From NCBI GenBank assembly GCA_937891425.1, contig CALAGD010000016.1:1-8111 (forward strand): a stretch of DNA of 8,111 nt, in the 5' to 3' direction. Under the pieces are notes generated by a model, which had not been told where the DNA came from, made no database searches, and saw only the letters and a list, made by a program, of their open reading frames with translations. Of the stretch, positions 1 through 5,907 are shown one piece after another (positions within the stretch are counted from its first letter, which is position 1; each line of letters begins with the position of its first letter). The position numbers were made by a program, and so were the translations under genes. This DNA comes from an uncultured Pigmentiphaga sp. GTDB lineage: Bacteria; Pseudomonadota; Gammaproteobacteria; Burkholderiales; Burkholderiaceae_B.

Positions 1-393
1 GATGTTCCTGACATACAGATGCTCCAGCACTTCCGCCAGAGCCAGTGGCGAAGCCAGCACCGGCACGCCAACCTGATCGGACACGTGCTCGCAGATGCTG
101 CGTAATTCGGCCAGATCACTTGGCACGGCGCCCGCCGATGGCCAGTACCAGAGGACTGCCTCCACGCCCGCAGCGCGCAGCGAAGTTGCCGCGATGATCA
201 GGTCGCTCAGGGATGACAGCGATGGACGTTCGGCGCCGTGGGGCAGGCGGGCGTAATGGACGGACATGCGGTCGCTGATCTGGTGCAGCATCAGGCCCAG
301 CATGGGCTCCAGCGAGATCTCGTGGGCGGGAAGTACGACCCCTACCCTGCGCAGATCCTGCAACGACACGAGCTTCTTCAGACGTGACTTCAC
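1..393 (-). CDS. Asp/Glu racemase superfamily protein, maleate isomerase/arylmalonate decarboxylase-like (partial, C-terminus off window)
   Basis: The first 131 residues are visible; the gene runs off the left edge. I chose the GTG at 393 because a good ribosome site (GGAGG) lies 6 nt upstream and the family's first strand follows. The N-terminal half matches the maleate isomerase/arylmalonate decarboxylase (AMDase) branch: RVGVVLPAHEISLEP at residues 16-30, where relatives have a VPSSNT-like loop before LEP; SVHYARLP at 44-51; and a strand EAVLWYWPSAG at 78-88, where relatives carry the first catalytic Cys or, in AMDase, Gly. The usual Asn of the first loop is Glu25, and the catalytic Cys position is Trp84. 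The only visible Cys is C101, in a helix. Known relatives isomerise maleate to fumarate, racemise Asp/Glu/hydantoins or decarboxylate malonates. It is last in the TRAP/SDR run, 37 nt after the SDR stop. Family membership is fairly sure; the reaction cannot be named. Confidence 0.8.
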   Translation of the reverse strand, partial: MKSRLKKLVSLQDLRRVGVVLPAHEISLEPMLGLMLHQISDRMSVHYARLPHGAERPSLSSLSDLIIAATSLRAAGVEAVLWYWPSAGAVPSDLAELRSICEHVSDQVGVPVLASPLALAEVLEHLYVRNI

Positions 394-397
394 GACT

Positions 398-402
398 TTC
401 CT
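398..402 (-). promoter_or_regulatory. Ribosome binding site deciding a GTG start
   Basis: GGAGG on the minus strand ends 6 nt before the GTG at 393. No ATG in this frame lies at a comparable distance, so the site supports GTG as the real start of the racemase-family gene. Confidence 0.7.
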
Positions 403-430
403 CCGGTGCAAACAGGTGCATTCATTTGAT

Positions 431-1189
431 TCAAGGCAGGATCCAGCCGCCATCCACGACTACCGTCTGCCCCGTGATGTAGCTTGCCGCGCCGCTGGCA
501 AGGAATACGAAGGCGTTGGCGATGTCTTCCGGCCTGCCAAGGCGTCCGAGCGGAATGCGCGCCACGGCATCGGCGTACTGCTCGGGATCTGTCAGCAGAT
601 GCTGGTTGAGCGGTGTCAGCGTGCGCCCAGGTGCAACTGCATTGACACGTACGCCATGGCGCCCCCATTCAAGCGCGGCCGACTTGACGAACTGCGTGAT
701 GGCTGCCTTGGTGGCCGAATAAACCGGACGATACTCAGCACCGTTGTAGACGAGCTGCGAGCTCGTGTGCAGGATGACACCTGATTGGCGCCTCACCATG
801 CGCGCGCCCGCCAGCCGGCTGAGCGCGATTGAACCGGTGAGGTTGATGGCCACGACCCGTTCGAGATCCGACCACTGAAGATCAAGCAGCGGTTCGTACA
901 GCAGGATGCCGGCGTTGTTGACCAGCACGTCCACGTCGCCCAATTCCTGGTCGAGCTGCTCGATGGAAGCAATTCTGGCCTGATCATAAAGAACCGCCCG
1001 CGCCCGGCCCGGAAACCGGCCTGCCAGCTCCCGCAGCCCCGGCTCGTTGCGGTCTGCAACGTAAACCCGCGCACCCAGCTCGGCGAACAAAATGGCCGTG
1101 GCGCGCCCGATCCCGCTTGCGGCGCCGGTCACGCAGACGGTCTTGTCCGCAAAGTTGAACATCTCTGCAAAGCCTGAACGATCGACCAT
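431..1189 (-). CDS. SDR-family NAD(P)-dependent oxidoreductase
   Basis: A complete classical short-chain dehydrogenase/reductase of 252 residues, the normal size. The cofactor loop TGAASGIG is at residues 21-28. Asp46 at the end of the second strand predicts a preference for NAD(H) over NADP(H). NNAG is at 91-94. The catalytic residues Asn116, Ser144, Tyr157 and Lys161 (YSATK) are all present, as are PG at 187-188 and the C-terminal YITGQ...VDGG motif. It should be a soluble cytoplasmic enzyme oxidising a hydroxyl or reducing a keto group; the substrate cannot be read from sequence. Two ATGs are adjacent (1192 and 1189). The site AAGAGG lies only 2 nt from the first but 5 nt from the second, so I prefer 1189. 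It starts 19 nt after the dctM stop and is followed after 37 nt by the racemase-family gene, so it is probably co-transcribed with the transporter and acts on the imported compound or a product of it. Confidence 0.93.
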   Translation of the reverse strand: MVDRSGFAEMFNFADKTVCVTGAASGIGRATAILFAELGARVYVADRNEPGLRELAGRFPGRARAVLYDQARIASIEQLDQELGDVDVLVNNAGILLYEPLLDLQWSDLERVVAINLTGSIALSRLAGARMVRRQSGVILHTSSQLVYNGAEYRPVYSATKAAITQFVKSAALEWGRHGVRVNAVAPGRTLTPLNQHLLTDPEQYADAVARIPLGRLGRPEDIANAFVFLASGAASYITGQTVVVDGGWILP

Positions 1190-1208
1190 CATGGCCTCTT
1201 GTTGGAAA

Positions 1209-2489
1209 TCAGTAGCCCGCCAGCCGCGGCAGGAACAGGATGATGTCGGGGAACAGCATGAAGAGGAACAGCAACCCGAACTGCAGGACGATGAAGGGGA
1301 AGATCTCGCGGATGATCTCGGCCACCCGTACGCGCCAGATCCCCGAAGTCACGATCAGCAGTACACCCACGGGTGGCGTGATCCCCCCGATCGTGATGTT
1401 CATGACCACGAGAAAACCAAAGTACAGTGGATCGAGACCATAGACCGCAGCTACCGGGGCAATGATCGGAACCAGCATCAGGTAAGCAGCATTGGCTTCC
1501 ATGAACATGCCGATGCCAACCAGCATCAGCATGACCAGAAACGTGAAGAGCAGCGGATTGTCGGTAAGTGTGGTCAGCCAGTCTGCAACCTGGGGCGCCA
1601 CCATGTCAGCCGTCAGGATGTAGGTAACCTGTGACGAAAACGCGATCAGTGCACCCACGACGGCCGTGATGATGCCCGCGTTCAACAAGGCAGGCCAAAG
1701 GTCGCTTACCTTGAGCTTTCTGGTGACGGCGAACCCGATGAACATGGCGTAAAGAACGGCAATGGCTGCCCCCTCGGTTGCCGTGAACACCCCACCCACG
1801 ATGCCTCCGACCACGATCACGGGCATCAGGATCACGATGAGGGAACGGCGCAACTCGCGCCCCACCCTGCGCCAGCTGAATTCGTGGCCGCTGACCGGAT
1901 AGTTCCTGCGCCGTGCAATGATCCAGCATAACGCCGCCGTGCCCAGCGCCAGCAGTGCACCAGGCAGAATACCGGCCATGAACAGCCCGCCGACCGACAC
2001 GTCACCGGCCGCTACCGCATACACGATCATGCCGATGCTGGGAGGAATGATCGGGCCCAGGTTGGAAGCCGACGACACCAGTGCAGCCCCGAATGCCTTG
2101 TTGTACGACTTCGACAGGCTGGGCCCAAGTGTTGCCCCCAAGGCTGTCGCATCGGCGACGGAACTGCCCGACACGGCCGACAGCCCCATGGCCGAACCCA
2201 CGGTAACCAGTCCCAGTCCACCCCGCACACGCCCCACGACCGCATCGGCCAGCTCGATGATGCGTTCCATGATGCCGCCACGTACCATGAGTTGCCCGGC
2301 CAGCATGAACAGCGGAATGGCCATCAGGGGAAAGGAGTCGAGCGCGTAGACCATCTTCCCGGCCAGCTGCTCGAGCGGGAACCCGCCGACGATCACCCCG
2401 ACAAATCCGGCCAGCCCCAGCGCGTACGCCAGAGGCATGCCCAACGCGGCAAGAACGCCAAAAACTACCAGCATCCAGACGGAAGTCAT
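1209..2489 (-). CDS. dctM: TRAP transporter large permease subunit DctM
   Basis: A complete 426-residue large membrane subunit of a tripartite ATP-independent periplasmic (TRAP) transporter, the usual length for an unfused DctM. This is the channel-forming subunit that couples solute import to the sodium or proton gradient in the inner membrane. Family motifs are clear: MAIPLFMLAGQLM at 56-68, SGSSVADATALG at 107-118, NLGPIIPPS at 143-151, GVFTATEGAAIAVLYA at 233-248 and GGITPPVG at 368-375. About a dozen hydrophobic segments span the protein. Its ATG overlaps the dctQ stop in an ATGA (2486-2489), and GGGGTGAGG just upstream serves as ribosome site, so translation is coupled to dctQ. The SDR gene follows after 16-19 nt. 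It should work with the DctQ and DctP encoded directly upstream. Confidence 0.97.
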   Translation of the reverse strand: MTSVWMLVVFGVLAALGMPLAYALGLAGFVGVIVGGFPLEQLAGKMVYALDSFPLMAIPLFMLAGQLMVRGGIMERIIELADAVVGRVRGGLGLVTVGSAMGLSAVSGSSVADATALGATLGPSLSKSYNKAFGAALVSSASNLGPIIPPSIGMIVYAVAAGDVSVGGLFMAGILPGALLALGTAALCWIIARRRNYPVSGHEFSWRRVGRELRRSLIVILMPVIVVGGIVGGVFTATEGAAIAVLYAMFIGFAVTRKLKVSDLWPALLNAGIITAVVGALIAFSSQVTYILTADMVAPQVADWLTTLTDNPLLFTFLVMLMLVGIGMFMEANAAYLMLVPIIAPVAAVYGLDPLYFGFLVVMNITIGGITPPVGVLLIVTSGIWRVRVAEIIREIFPFIVLQFGLLFLFMLFPDIILFLPRLAGY

Positions 2490-2992
2490 TCCTCACCCCA
2501 GTTTGCGTCCCGTGGCGCCCCGACCATGAGGTTGCGCAGCACGTGCAGGAAAACGTGAATCTGGCTGATCGCCAGCGCGACGTAAAACCACCCCACGCTG
2601 AGTGCGAGGCCGGGCATCATCTGGTCCCAGATCGCGTCCGCTACCAGACAGGCGTAGTAAGTGATGGTGAGCGAGACGATGAGCATCAGGATCCAGTTGA
2701 ACGAGTTCACGGCCCGCCGGGTGCCAGGCGCGAACCGGTTCACCAGTAAATCGATGCCCACGTGCGCGTTGTGACGGAACCCGAGCGGAATCGACAAAAG
2801 CACCGCCCAGATGAAGCACACCCGTGGCACGTCCCACCCCCAGTCGAGCGAATCGTTCATGAAATATCGGTAGAAAACCTGCAGTATGAGTACGATGGTC
2901 ATGACGCCCATGGTGACCTTGACCACAAACGCCGCCATGCGGTCAAGTACATCCAGAAATGCGTCGTATCGAGTCAGAAAGAGGGATTGCAT
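2486..2992 (-). CDS. dctQ: TRAP transporter small permease subunit DctQ
   Basis: A complete small membrane subunit of 168 residues with four hydrophobic segments at roughly 20-40, 57-73, 97-117 and 128-152, the standard DctQ layout. The family pattern HNAHVGIDLL (74-83) follows the second segment. DctQ packs against DctM in the inner membrane and is needed for transport. The start is uncertain. The ATG at 2992 gives a typical N-terminus, but a GTG at 3001 would add three residues, and neither has a strong Shine-Dalgarno site. Weak initiation fits low expression relative to dctP. The gene lies about 130 nt after dctP, behind a strong terminator, so it probably depends on read-through. Its stop overlaps the dctM start by 4 nt. 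Confidence 0.93.
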   Translation of the reverse strand: MQSLFLTRYDAFLDVLDRMAAFVVKVTMGVMTIVLILQVFYRYFMNDSLDWGWDVPRVCFIWAVLLSIPLGFRHNAHVGIDLLVNRFAPGTRRAVNSFNWILMLIVSLTITYYACLVADAIWDQMMPGLALSVGWFYVALAISQIHVFLHVLRNLMVGAPRDANWGEE

Positions 2993-3056
2993 GGGAAGCA
3001 CACCAAATACCGGGAGATGAAGCGACCAACTGCTCTTCGCACATTAGTACCTGCAA

Positions 3057-3075
3057 GATGCCAGCCAGCGGCATC
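3057..3075 (-). other. Small hairpin downstream of the dctP terminator
   Basis: The 6-bp arms GATGCC/GGCATC flank a 7-nt loop. It lies 3 nt past the U-tract of the terminator and so only in read-through transcripts. It could protect the 5' or 3' end of the dctQM message after processing, but it may be chance; the stem is short. Confidence 0.4.
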
Positions 3076-3078
3076 ATC

Positions 3079-3118
3079 AAAAAAGGCTGCTGACCCTTCT
3101 GGGAATCAGCAGCCTTTT
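3079..3118 (-). terminator. Rho-independent terminator/attenuator between dctP and dctQ
   Basis: On the minus strand a perfect 13-bp stem (AAAAGGCTGCTGA paired with TCAGCAGCCTTTT) closes a 12-nt loop, which can add an inner CCC/GGG stem. A run of six T (3084-3079) forms the 3' side. It begins 4 nt after the dctP stop codon. With all genes on the minus strand this is a dctP terminator. Because dctQ and dctM follow with no obvious promoter, it probably works as a partial terminator, giving more binding protein than permease, as is common for periplasmic binding-protein operons. Confidence 0.9.
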
Positions 3119-3122
3119 CAGG

Positions 3123-4139
3123 TCAGACGCCGGAGCACTTCTCGATGACCGTCTCGACCACATCCATCACTTCGTCTCCAAGCTTCTTGCGCATGGCATC
3201 GTATACGGGCCGGGTCGCCTCCCGGAACTTCACCAGTTCCTCCTGCGGCAGCTCGTGATACTGCATGCCAGCCTTGATCAGCGCGTCGCGCGCGCTCTGG
3301 TTCTCGCGCCTGGAGATTTCCCGCTGCTCGCTGGTAGCCAGCCGAGCGGCCTCGCGTACCGCCTGCTGCTGCGCCGGGCTGAGCTTCTCGAACGCGTCCT
3401 TGTTTACCATGTAGGCTGCCCAGTCATAGAAGTGGCCGGTATTCGACAGGTACTTCTGGACCTCCTGGAACTTGCGCACCAGCATGTTGTCGTAAGGGTT
3501 TTCCTGCCCGTCGACCACGCCCTGCTGCAGCGCCTGGTAGAGCTCCTTGATGTCGATCGGCGTGGGGTTCGCACCCAAAGCCCGGAACGTCAGCAGCCAG
3601 GCTTCGCCCGGCAATGTACGGATTTTCAGGCCCTTGACGTCTTCGACTGAAGTGATCGGACGGCGGTTGTTCGTGATATGGCGCGCGCCGGGCTGTGCCC
3701 AGCCCAACACCAGTACGCCCTTCTCCGCCATCTTCTTTTCCAGGTACTCGCCAAGCCCGCTGTCCATCTGGCAGATGGCCTGGTCGTGCGATGTTGCCGC
3801 GAAAGGAAGGATGGCGGCACCCAGTTCGGGCACGAGTTTGTCGTAAAAACCTACCGAGCCCCATGCCATCTGGATCTGCCCCGTGCGCAACTGGTCGACC
3901 TGCTCGAGGGCTCCTCCCAGTACGTTGTTGGGAAACAGATCGACACGTACCGTATTGTCAGTATTTTTTTCAACTTCCTTCTTGAAAACCTCCGCCCCGG
4001 TGGTAGTTGAGTGCCCCTGGGGGTACGAGCCACTTGCCCGCCATCTTACTTTTGCGTCGGCAGCCATGGCAGTATTGACGAATGTACCCGTTACCGCCAT
4101 GGCACATATGGCGATCCACCGTCTGGAAGGGGTTAGCAT
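3123..4139 (-). CDS. dctP: TRAP transporter substrate-binding protein DctP
   Basis: A complete 338-residue periplasmic solute-binding protein of the DctP family, normal length. It captures an organic acid in the periplasm and delivers it to DctQM. Residues 1-26 form a Sec signal peptide: basic start MLTPSRRW, hydrophobic core, likely cleavage after AMA before ADAKVRW. Family landmarks are GLKIRTLPG at 170-178, whose Arg174 is at the position that usually salt-bridges the substrate carboxylate; FRALGANPTPI at 185-195; and ELYQALQQGVVDGQENP at 199-215. This implies an acidic ligand, though which one is not readable. The ATG at 4139 has a perfect AGGAGG six nt upstream. It is the first gene of the left operon, preceded by a roughly 285-nt regulatory gap and followed at once by a terminator, so it is probably the most highly expressed gene here. 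Confidence 0.97.
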   Translation of the reverse strand: MLTPSRRWIAICAMAVTGTFVNTAMAADAKVRWRASGSYPQGHSTTTGAEVFKKEVEKNTDNTVRVDLFPNNVLGGALEQVDQLRTGQIQMAWGSVGFYDKLVPELGAAILPFAATSHDQAICQMDSGLGEYLEKKMAEKGVLVLGWAQPGARHITNNRRPITSVEDVKGLKIRTLPGEAWLLTFRALGANPTPIDIKELYQALQQGVVDGQENPYDNMLVRKFQEVQKYLSNTGHFYDWAAYMVNKDAFEKLSPAQQQAVREAARLATSEQREISRRENQSARDALIKAGMQYHELPQEELVKFREATRPVYDAMRKKLGDEVMDVVETVIEKCSGV

Positions 4140-4170
4140 GATGCGCCTCCTGTTGCGCTTGGTTAGGATA

Positions 4171-4181
4171 GACCCTGGGTC
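4171..4181. promoter_or_regulatory. 11-bp dyad upstream of dctP, possible operator
   Basis: GACCC-T-GGGTC is a perfect dyad with 5-bp arms around one base, about 32-42 nt before the dctP start. It directly abuts the promoter-proximal 18-bp repeat, sharing the base at 4181. Its place suits a regulator site near the transcription start. A short dyad can arise by chance, so confidence is low. Confidence 0.35.
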
Positions 4182-4198
4182 AAGAAATGAAGTACCAG
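4181..4198. repeat. 18-bp direct repeat, copy 1 (dctP-proximal)
   Basis: CAAGAAATGAAGTACCAG on the plus strand. It matches copy 2 (4235-4252) at 16 of 18 positions, same orientation, with starts 54 bp apart. This is near five helical turns, so bound proteins would lie on almost the same face of the DNA. This arrangement is typical of paired regulator sites. The regulator is not encoded in the window. Confidence 0.6.
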
Positions 4199-4234
4199 GA
4201 ACCGCGAACTGCTGAAAAAAAGCCCGAATAAACG

Positions 4235-4252
4235 CAAAAAATGAATTACCAG
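4235..4252. repeat. 18-bp direct repeat, copy 2 (dctP-distal)
   Basis: CAAAAAATGAATTACCAG on the plus strand. It differs from copy 1 only at the fourth and twelfth positions. Some similarity continues a few bases past the right end (AGAAC against AGGAAC). It is the upstream member of the pair before dctP. Confidence 0.6.
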
Positions 4253-4403
4253 AACACGTACGCCTGATACCGGAAAATGCCTGAACACCCTGCTGGATGA
4301 TTGCGTTTCCGTCCTATAGTAAAGTAACTTCACTGCACCATCGTTCATGGCGGGTGAATCGATTGCACACGAAATATGTACAATCCACTCGTCCCGATGC
4401 ACT

Positions 4404-4425
4404 GCCTGTTCCTCAGGAAACAGGC
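4404..4425 (-). other. Hairpin at the 3' end of the CobW-like gene
   Basis: GCCTGTTTCC and GGAACAGGC pair on the minus strand over 9 bp with one bulged T and a 3-nt loop. The stem's first base is the last base of the CobW-like stop codon. No T-run follows, so it is not a standard rho-independent terminator. It may mark the 3' end of the right-hand operon, protect the transcript, or reduce read-through into dctP. Confidence 0.45.
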
Positions 4426-5576
4426 TAACGGGTTACAGCATTTTCGTCACGGGCGTTCACGATTCTGAATCGCCCCTTGCTTGCACCGAATGCTTCAAGA
4501 GATTCCAGAATTTTTCCGGCCGCAGGCAAATATCCGATCAGCACGATTCTCGACATGTGGTCAGCGCAAGCCAGCCGTGACATGTGCACGGGCGGATATA
4601 TGGTGGCGTGCACGCCGTGCAAGGCAATGGGAGTTTCCCCTCCCTCTATGTGCAGCAGGGCCTTGATCCGCAGCAGCTGTGCACCATAGCGATGCACGAA
4701 CATGCTTAACCAGAGGCTGAATGCCACCCAGTTCAGCGGTGCCTCGCATTCCAGCGCGACAGCATCGTAAATGTCCATATGTGGGCGAGGCAATGTCAGC
4801 GCAGGATGCGACCGTCCGTCTGGCCTCGCATGCCGGCTGAAGTCATCAGCGCACCGTACCGAATGGATGGCTGCTCGTAATGGTGACCCATCTCCCCATG
4901 TCCTGGTGAACCACATGGACAATTCCGGCTCGCCCGCCTGCACCACGTCGTGCGTGAGCTTCACGACCGCTTCGTCTGCATCATTGTGTGAAACCACCAC
5001 TGGGGCCGTGCGTGCCAGCTGATCCAGCACGGCGTACACGGCCTGGATCTGATGTGCTGATGCAATATCGGCCTTTGAAATGACGATGCGGTCTGCCAGC
5101 GCTACCTGCTTGCGTGAAACTTCGTGCTCCTGGAGATGACGGACCCCATGCACGCCATCTACCACCGCAACCGTAGAGCCGATGCAAAAATGATGGCGCA
5201 GTACACGGTTCGTCACTACCGTATTGATGATGGGCGCCGGGTCGGCAACTCCGGACGTTTCGATCACGACCCGGTCGAATGCAGGAACGGAACCGTCGGC
5301 ACCCCGTTCAAGCAGTTTCAGCAGCACCGGCCCCAGGTCATCGCGCACTGCGCAGCAGATGCACCCGTTCGGCAACACGATCGTGTCCTGGCCCGCGGCA
5401 TCGAGAAACAGATCGTCCAGACCCACGCTCCCGAATTCGTTCACCAGCACTGCACAGTTCGACAGGGATTTGTTGCGCAAGATACGCTGCAGCAACGTTG
5501 TCTTGCCACTGCCGAGGAACCCCGTCAGTACGTTGACGGGGCGTTGCTGGCCCACGCTCGCTCTATCGGTATTCAT
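4425..5576 (-). CDS. COG0523/CobW-family metallochaperone GTPase
   Basis: A complete 383-residue P-loop GTPase of the CobW/P47K/YeiR group. Residues 19-27 (GFLGSGKTT) are Walker A; NEFGSVGLD is at 46-54; the metal-binding GCICC motif (C72, C74, C75) lies in PNGCICCAVRDDL at 70-81; ETSGVADP is at 106-113; SKAD at 167-170 replaces the canonical NKxD guanine-recognition motif, as often in this family. A histidine-rich linker and a CobW C-terminal domain (about 268-372) follow. Such proteins bind Zn, Co or Ni and use GTP hydrolysis to deliver the metal to a client enzyme, in the cytoplasm. The ATG at 5576 lies inside an ATGA overlap with the small upstream gene and lacks a good ribosome site, so translation is probably coupled. 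A frame extension to 5747 would overlap that gene heavily and adds no conserved sequence. The neighbouring imidase-like hydrolase is the obvious candidate client. True cobalamin biosynthesis is unlikely, as no cob genes are near. Confidence 0.92.
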   Translation of the reverse strand: MNTDRASVGQQRPVNVLTGFLGSGKTTLLQRILRNKSLSNCAVLVNEFGSVGLDDLFLDAAGQDTIVLPNGCICCAVRDDLGPVLLKLLERGADGSVPAFDRVVIETSGVADPAPIINTVVTNRVLRHHFCIGSTVAVVDGVHGVRHLQEHEVSRKQVALADRIVISKADIASAHQIQAVYAVLDQLARTAPVVVSHNDADEAVVKLTHDVVQAGEPELSMWFTRTWGDGSPLRAAIHSVRCADDFSRHARPDGRSHPALTLPRPHMDIYDAVALECEAPLNWVAFSLWLSMFVHRYGAQLLRIKALLHIEGGETPIALHGVHATIYPPVHMSRLACADHMSRIVLIGYLPAAGKILESLEAFGASKGRFRIVNARDENAVTR

Positions 5577-5890
5577 GCCGAACCGTCGTCGATGCTCGAG
5601 AGCACCTGGGCATCCAGCGGGTCGACTGCCCTGCCCCCCAGCTTCTCGAGCGCGGACCAGAGCTCTGCCAATGAACCAACAATGACCGTATTGCCCGTGA
5701 ACGATCGCAGTATGCAGGAGGACGCCTGCCAGTCGGATACCGTGCACGCAAAGGGCCGCACGATGCGGTTGAGCAGCGCCGCTCGCTCCATCCTTTCACG
5801 CGCGCTCAGCAGTTGCCCGCTGGCACCTGAGACCGGGCTACGCTCGGACCACTGGATGTCGTCCTGCAGCATGCCACATAATCCGCACAT
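5573..5890 (-). CDS. Small CxxC (MCGLCG) protein, unknown function, coupled to the CobW-like gene
   Basis: A 105-residue protein I cannot assign to a named family. I chose the ATG at 5890 because AAGGGAG sits about 7 nt upstream; an in-frame GTG at 5920 would overlap the imidase-like gene and has no such site. The chain opens with MCGLCGML (C2, C5), then a variable linker. Next come a charged helix RERMERAALLNRIVRPF (31-47), DWQASSCILRSFTG (53-66, with C59), a hydrophobic strand NTVIVGSLAELWSALEKL (67-84) and a DPLDAQVL tail (90-97). There is no signal peptide or membrane segment, so it should be cytoplasmic. It starts 17 nt after the imidase-like gene and its stop overlaps the CobW-like ATG (ATGA). 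The N-terminal CxxC beside a metallochaperone suggests a metal-handling or adaptor role; that is inference. I have an impression, not checkable here, of similar small proteins beside CobW-like genes in other Proteobacteria. Confidence 0.82.
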   Translation of the reverse strand: MCGLCGMLQDDIQWSERSPVSGASGQLLSARERMERAALLNRIVRPFACTVSDWQASSCILRSFTGNTVIVGSLAELWSALEKLGGRAVDPLDAQVLSSIDDGSA

Positions 5891-5907
5891 GGTCTCGCTC
5901 CCTTGCC

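Larger units (their letters stand above)
4140..4424. other. AT-rich intergenic region, probable promoter/operator of the dctP operon
   Basis: No convincing gene lies in this 285-nt gap between the CobW-like gene and dctP. A short minus-strand reading frame here has no ribosome site or recognisable protein pattern. The gap holds AGGAGG at 4146-4151 (dctP ribosome site), a dyad at 4171-4181, two 18-bp direct repeats, several A/T runs, and a hairpin at 4404-4425. A TACTAT box on the minus strand near 4315-4325 could be a -10 element, but no matching -35 is visible, so I do not assign a promoter. No RNA gene or riboswitch is recognisable. Confidence 0.6.

Noticed and set aside
4368..4383. A possible third copy of the 18-bp repeat (CACGAAATATGTACAA)
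   Set aside because: It needs a gap and matches only about 12 of 17 positions, and the spacing to the others does not fit their 54-bp period.
4163..4402. A 79-codon minus-strand open frame in the gap before dctP
   Set aside because: It has no ribosome site or recognisable domain, and it covers the direct repeats. The region reads as regulatory DNA.
5577..5747. A 57-residue N-terminal extension of the CobW-like protein
   Set aside because: It overlaps most of the small CxxC gene and has no conserved sequence. Family members start shortly before the Walker A strand, which fits the ATG at 5576.
5873..5890. MCGLCG read as the N-terminal nucleophile Cys of a class II glutamine amidotransferase
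   Set aside because: The start resembles MCGI-type amidotransferases, but the protein is only 105 residues and has none of the later domain motifs. A CxxC metal or redox motif is a simpler reading.
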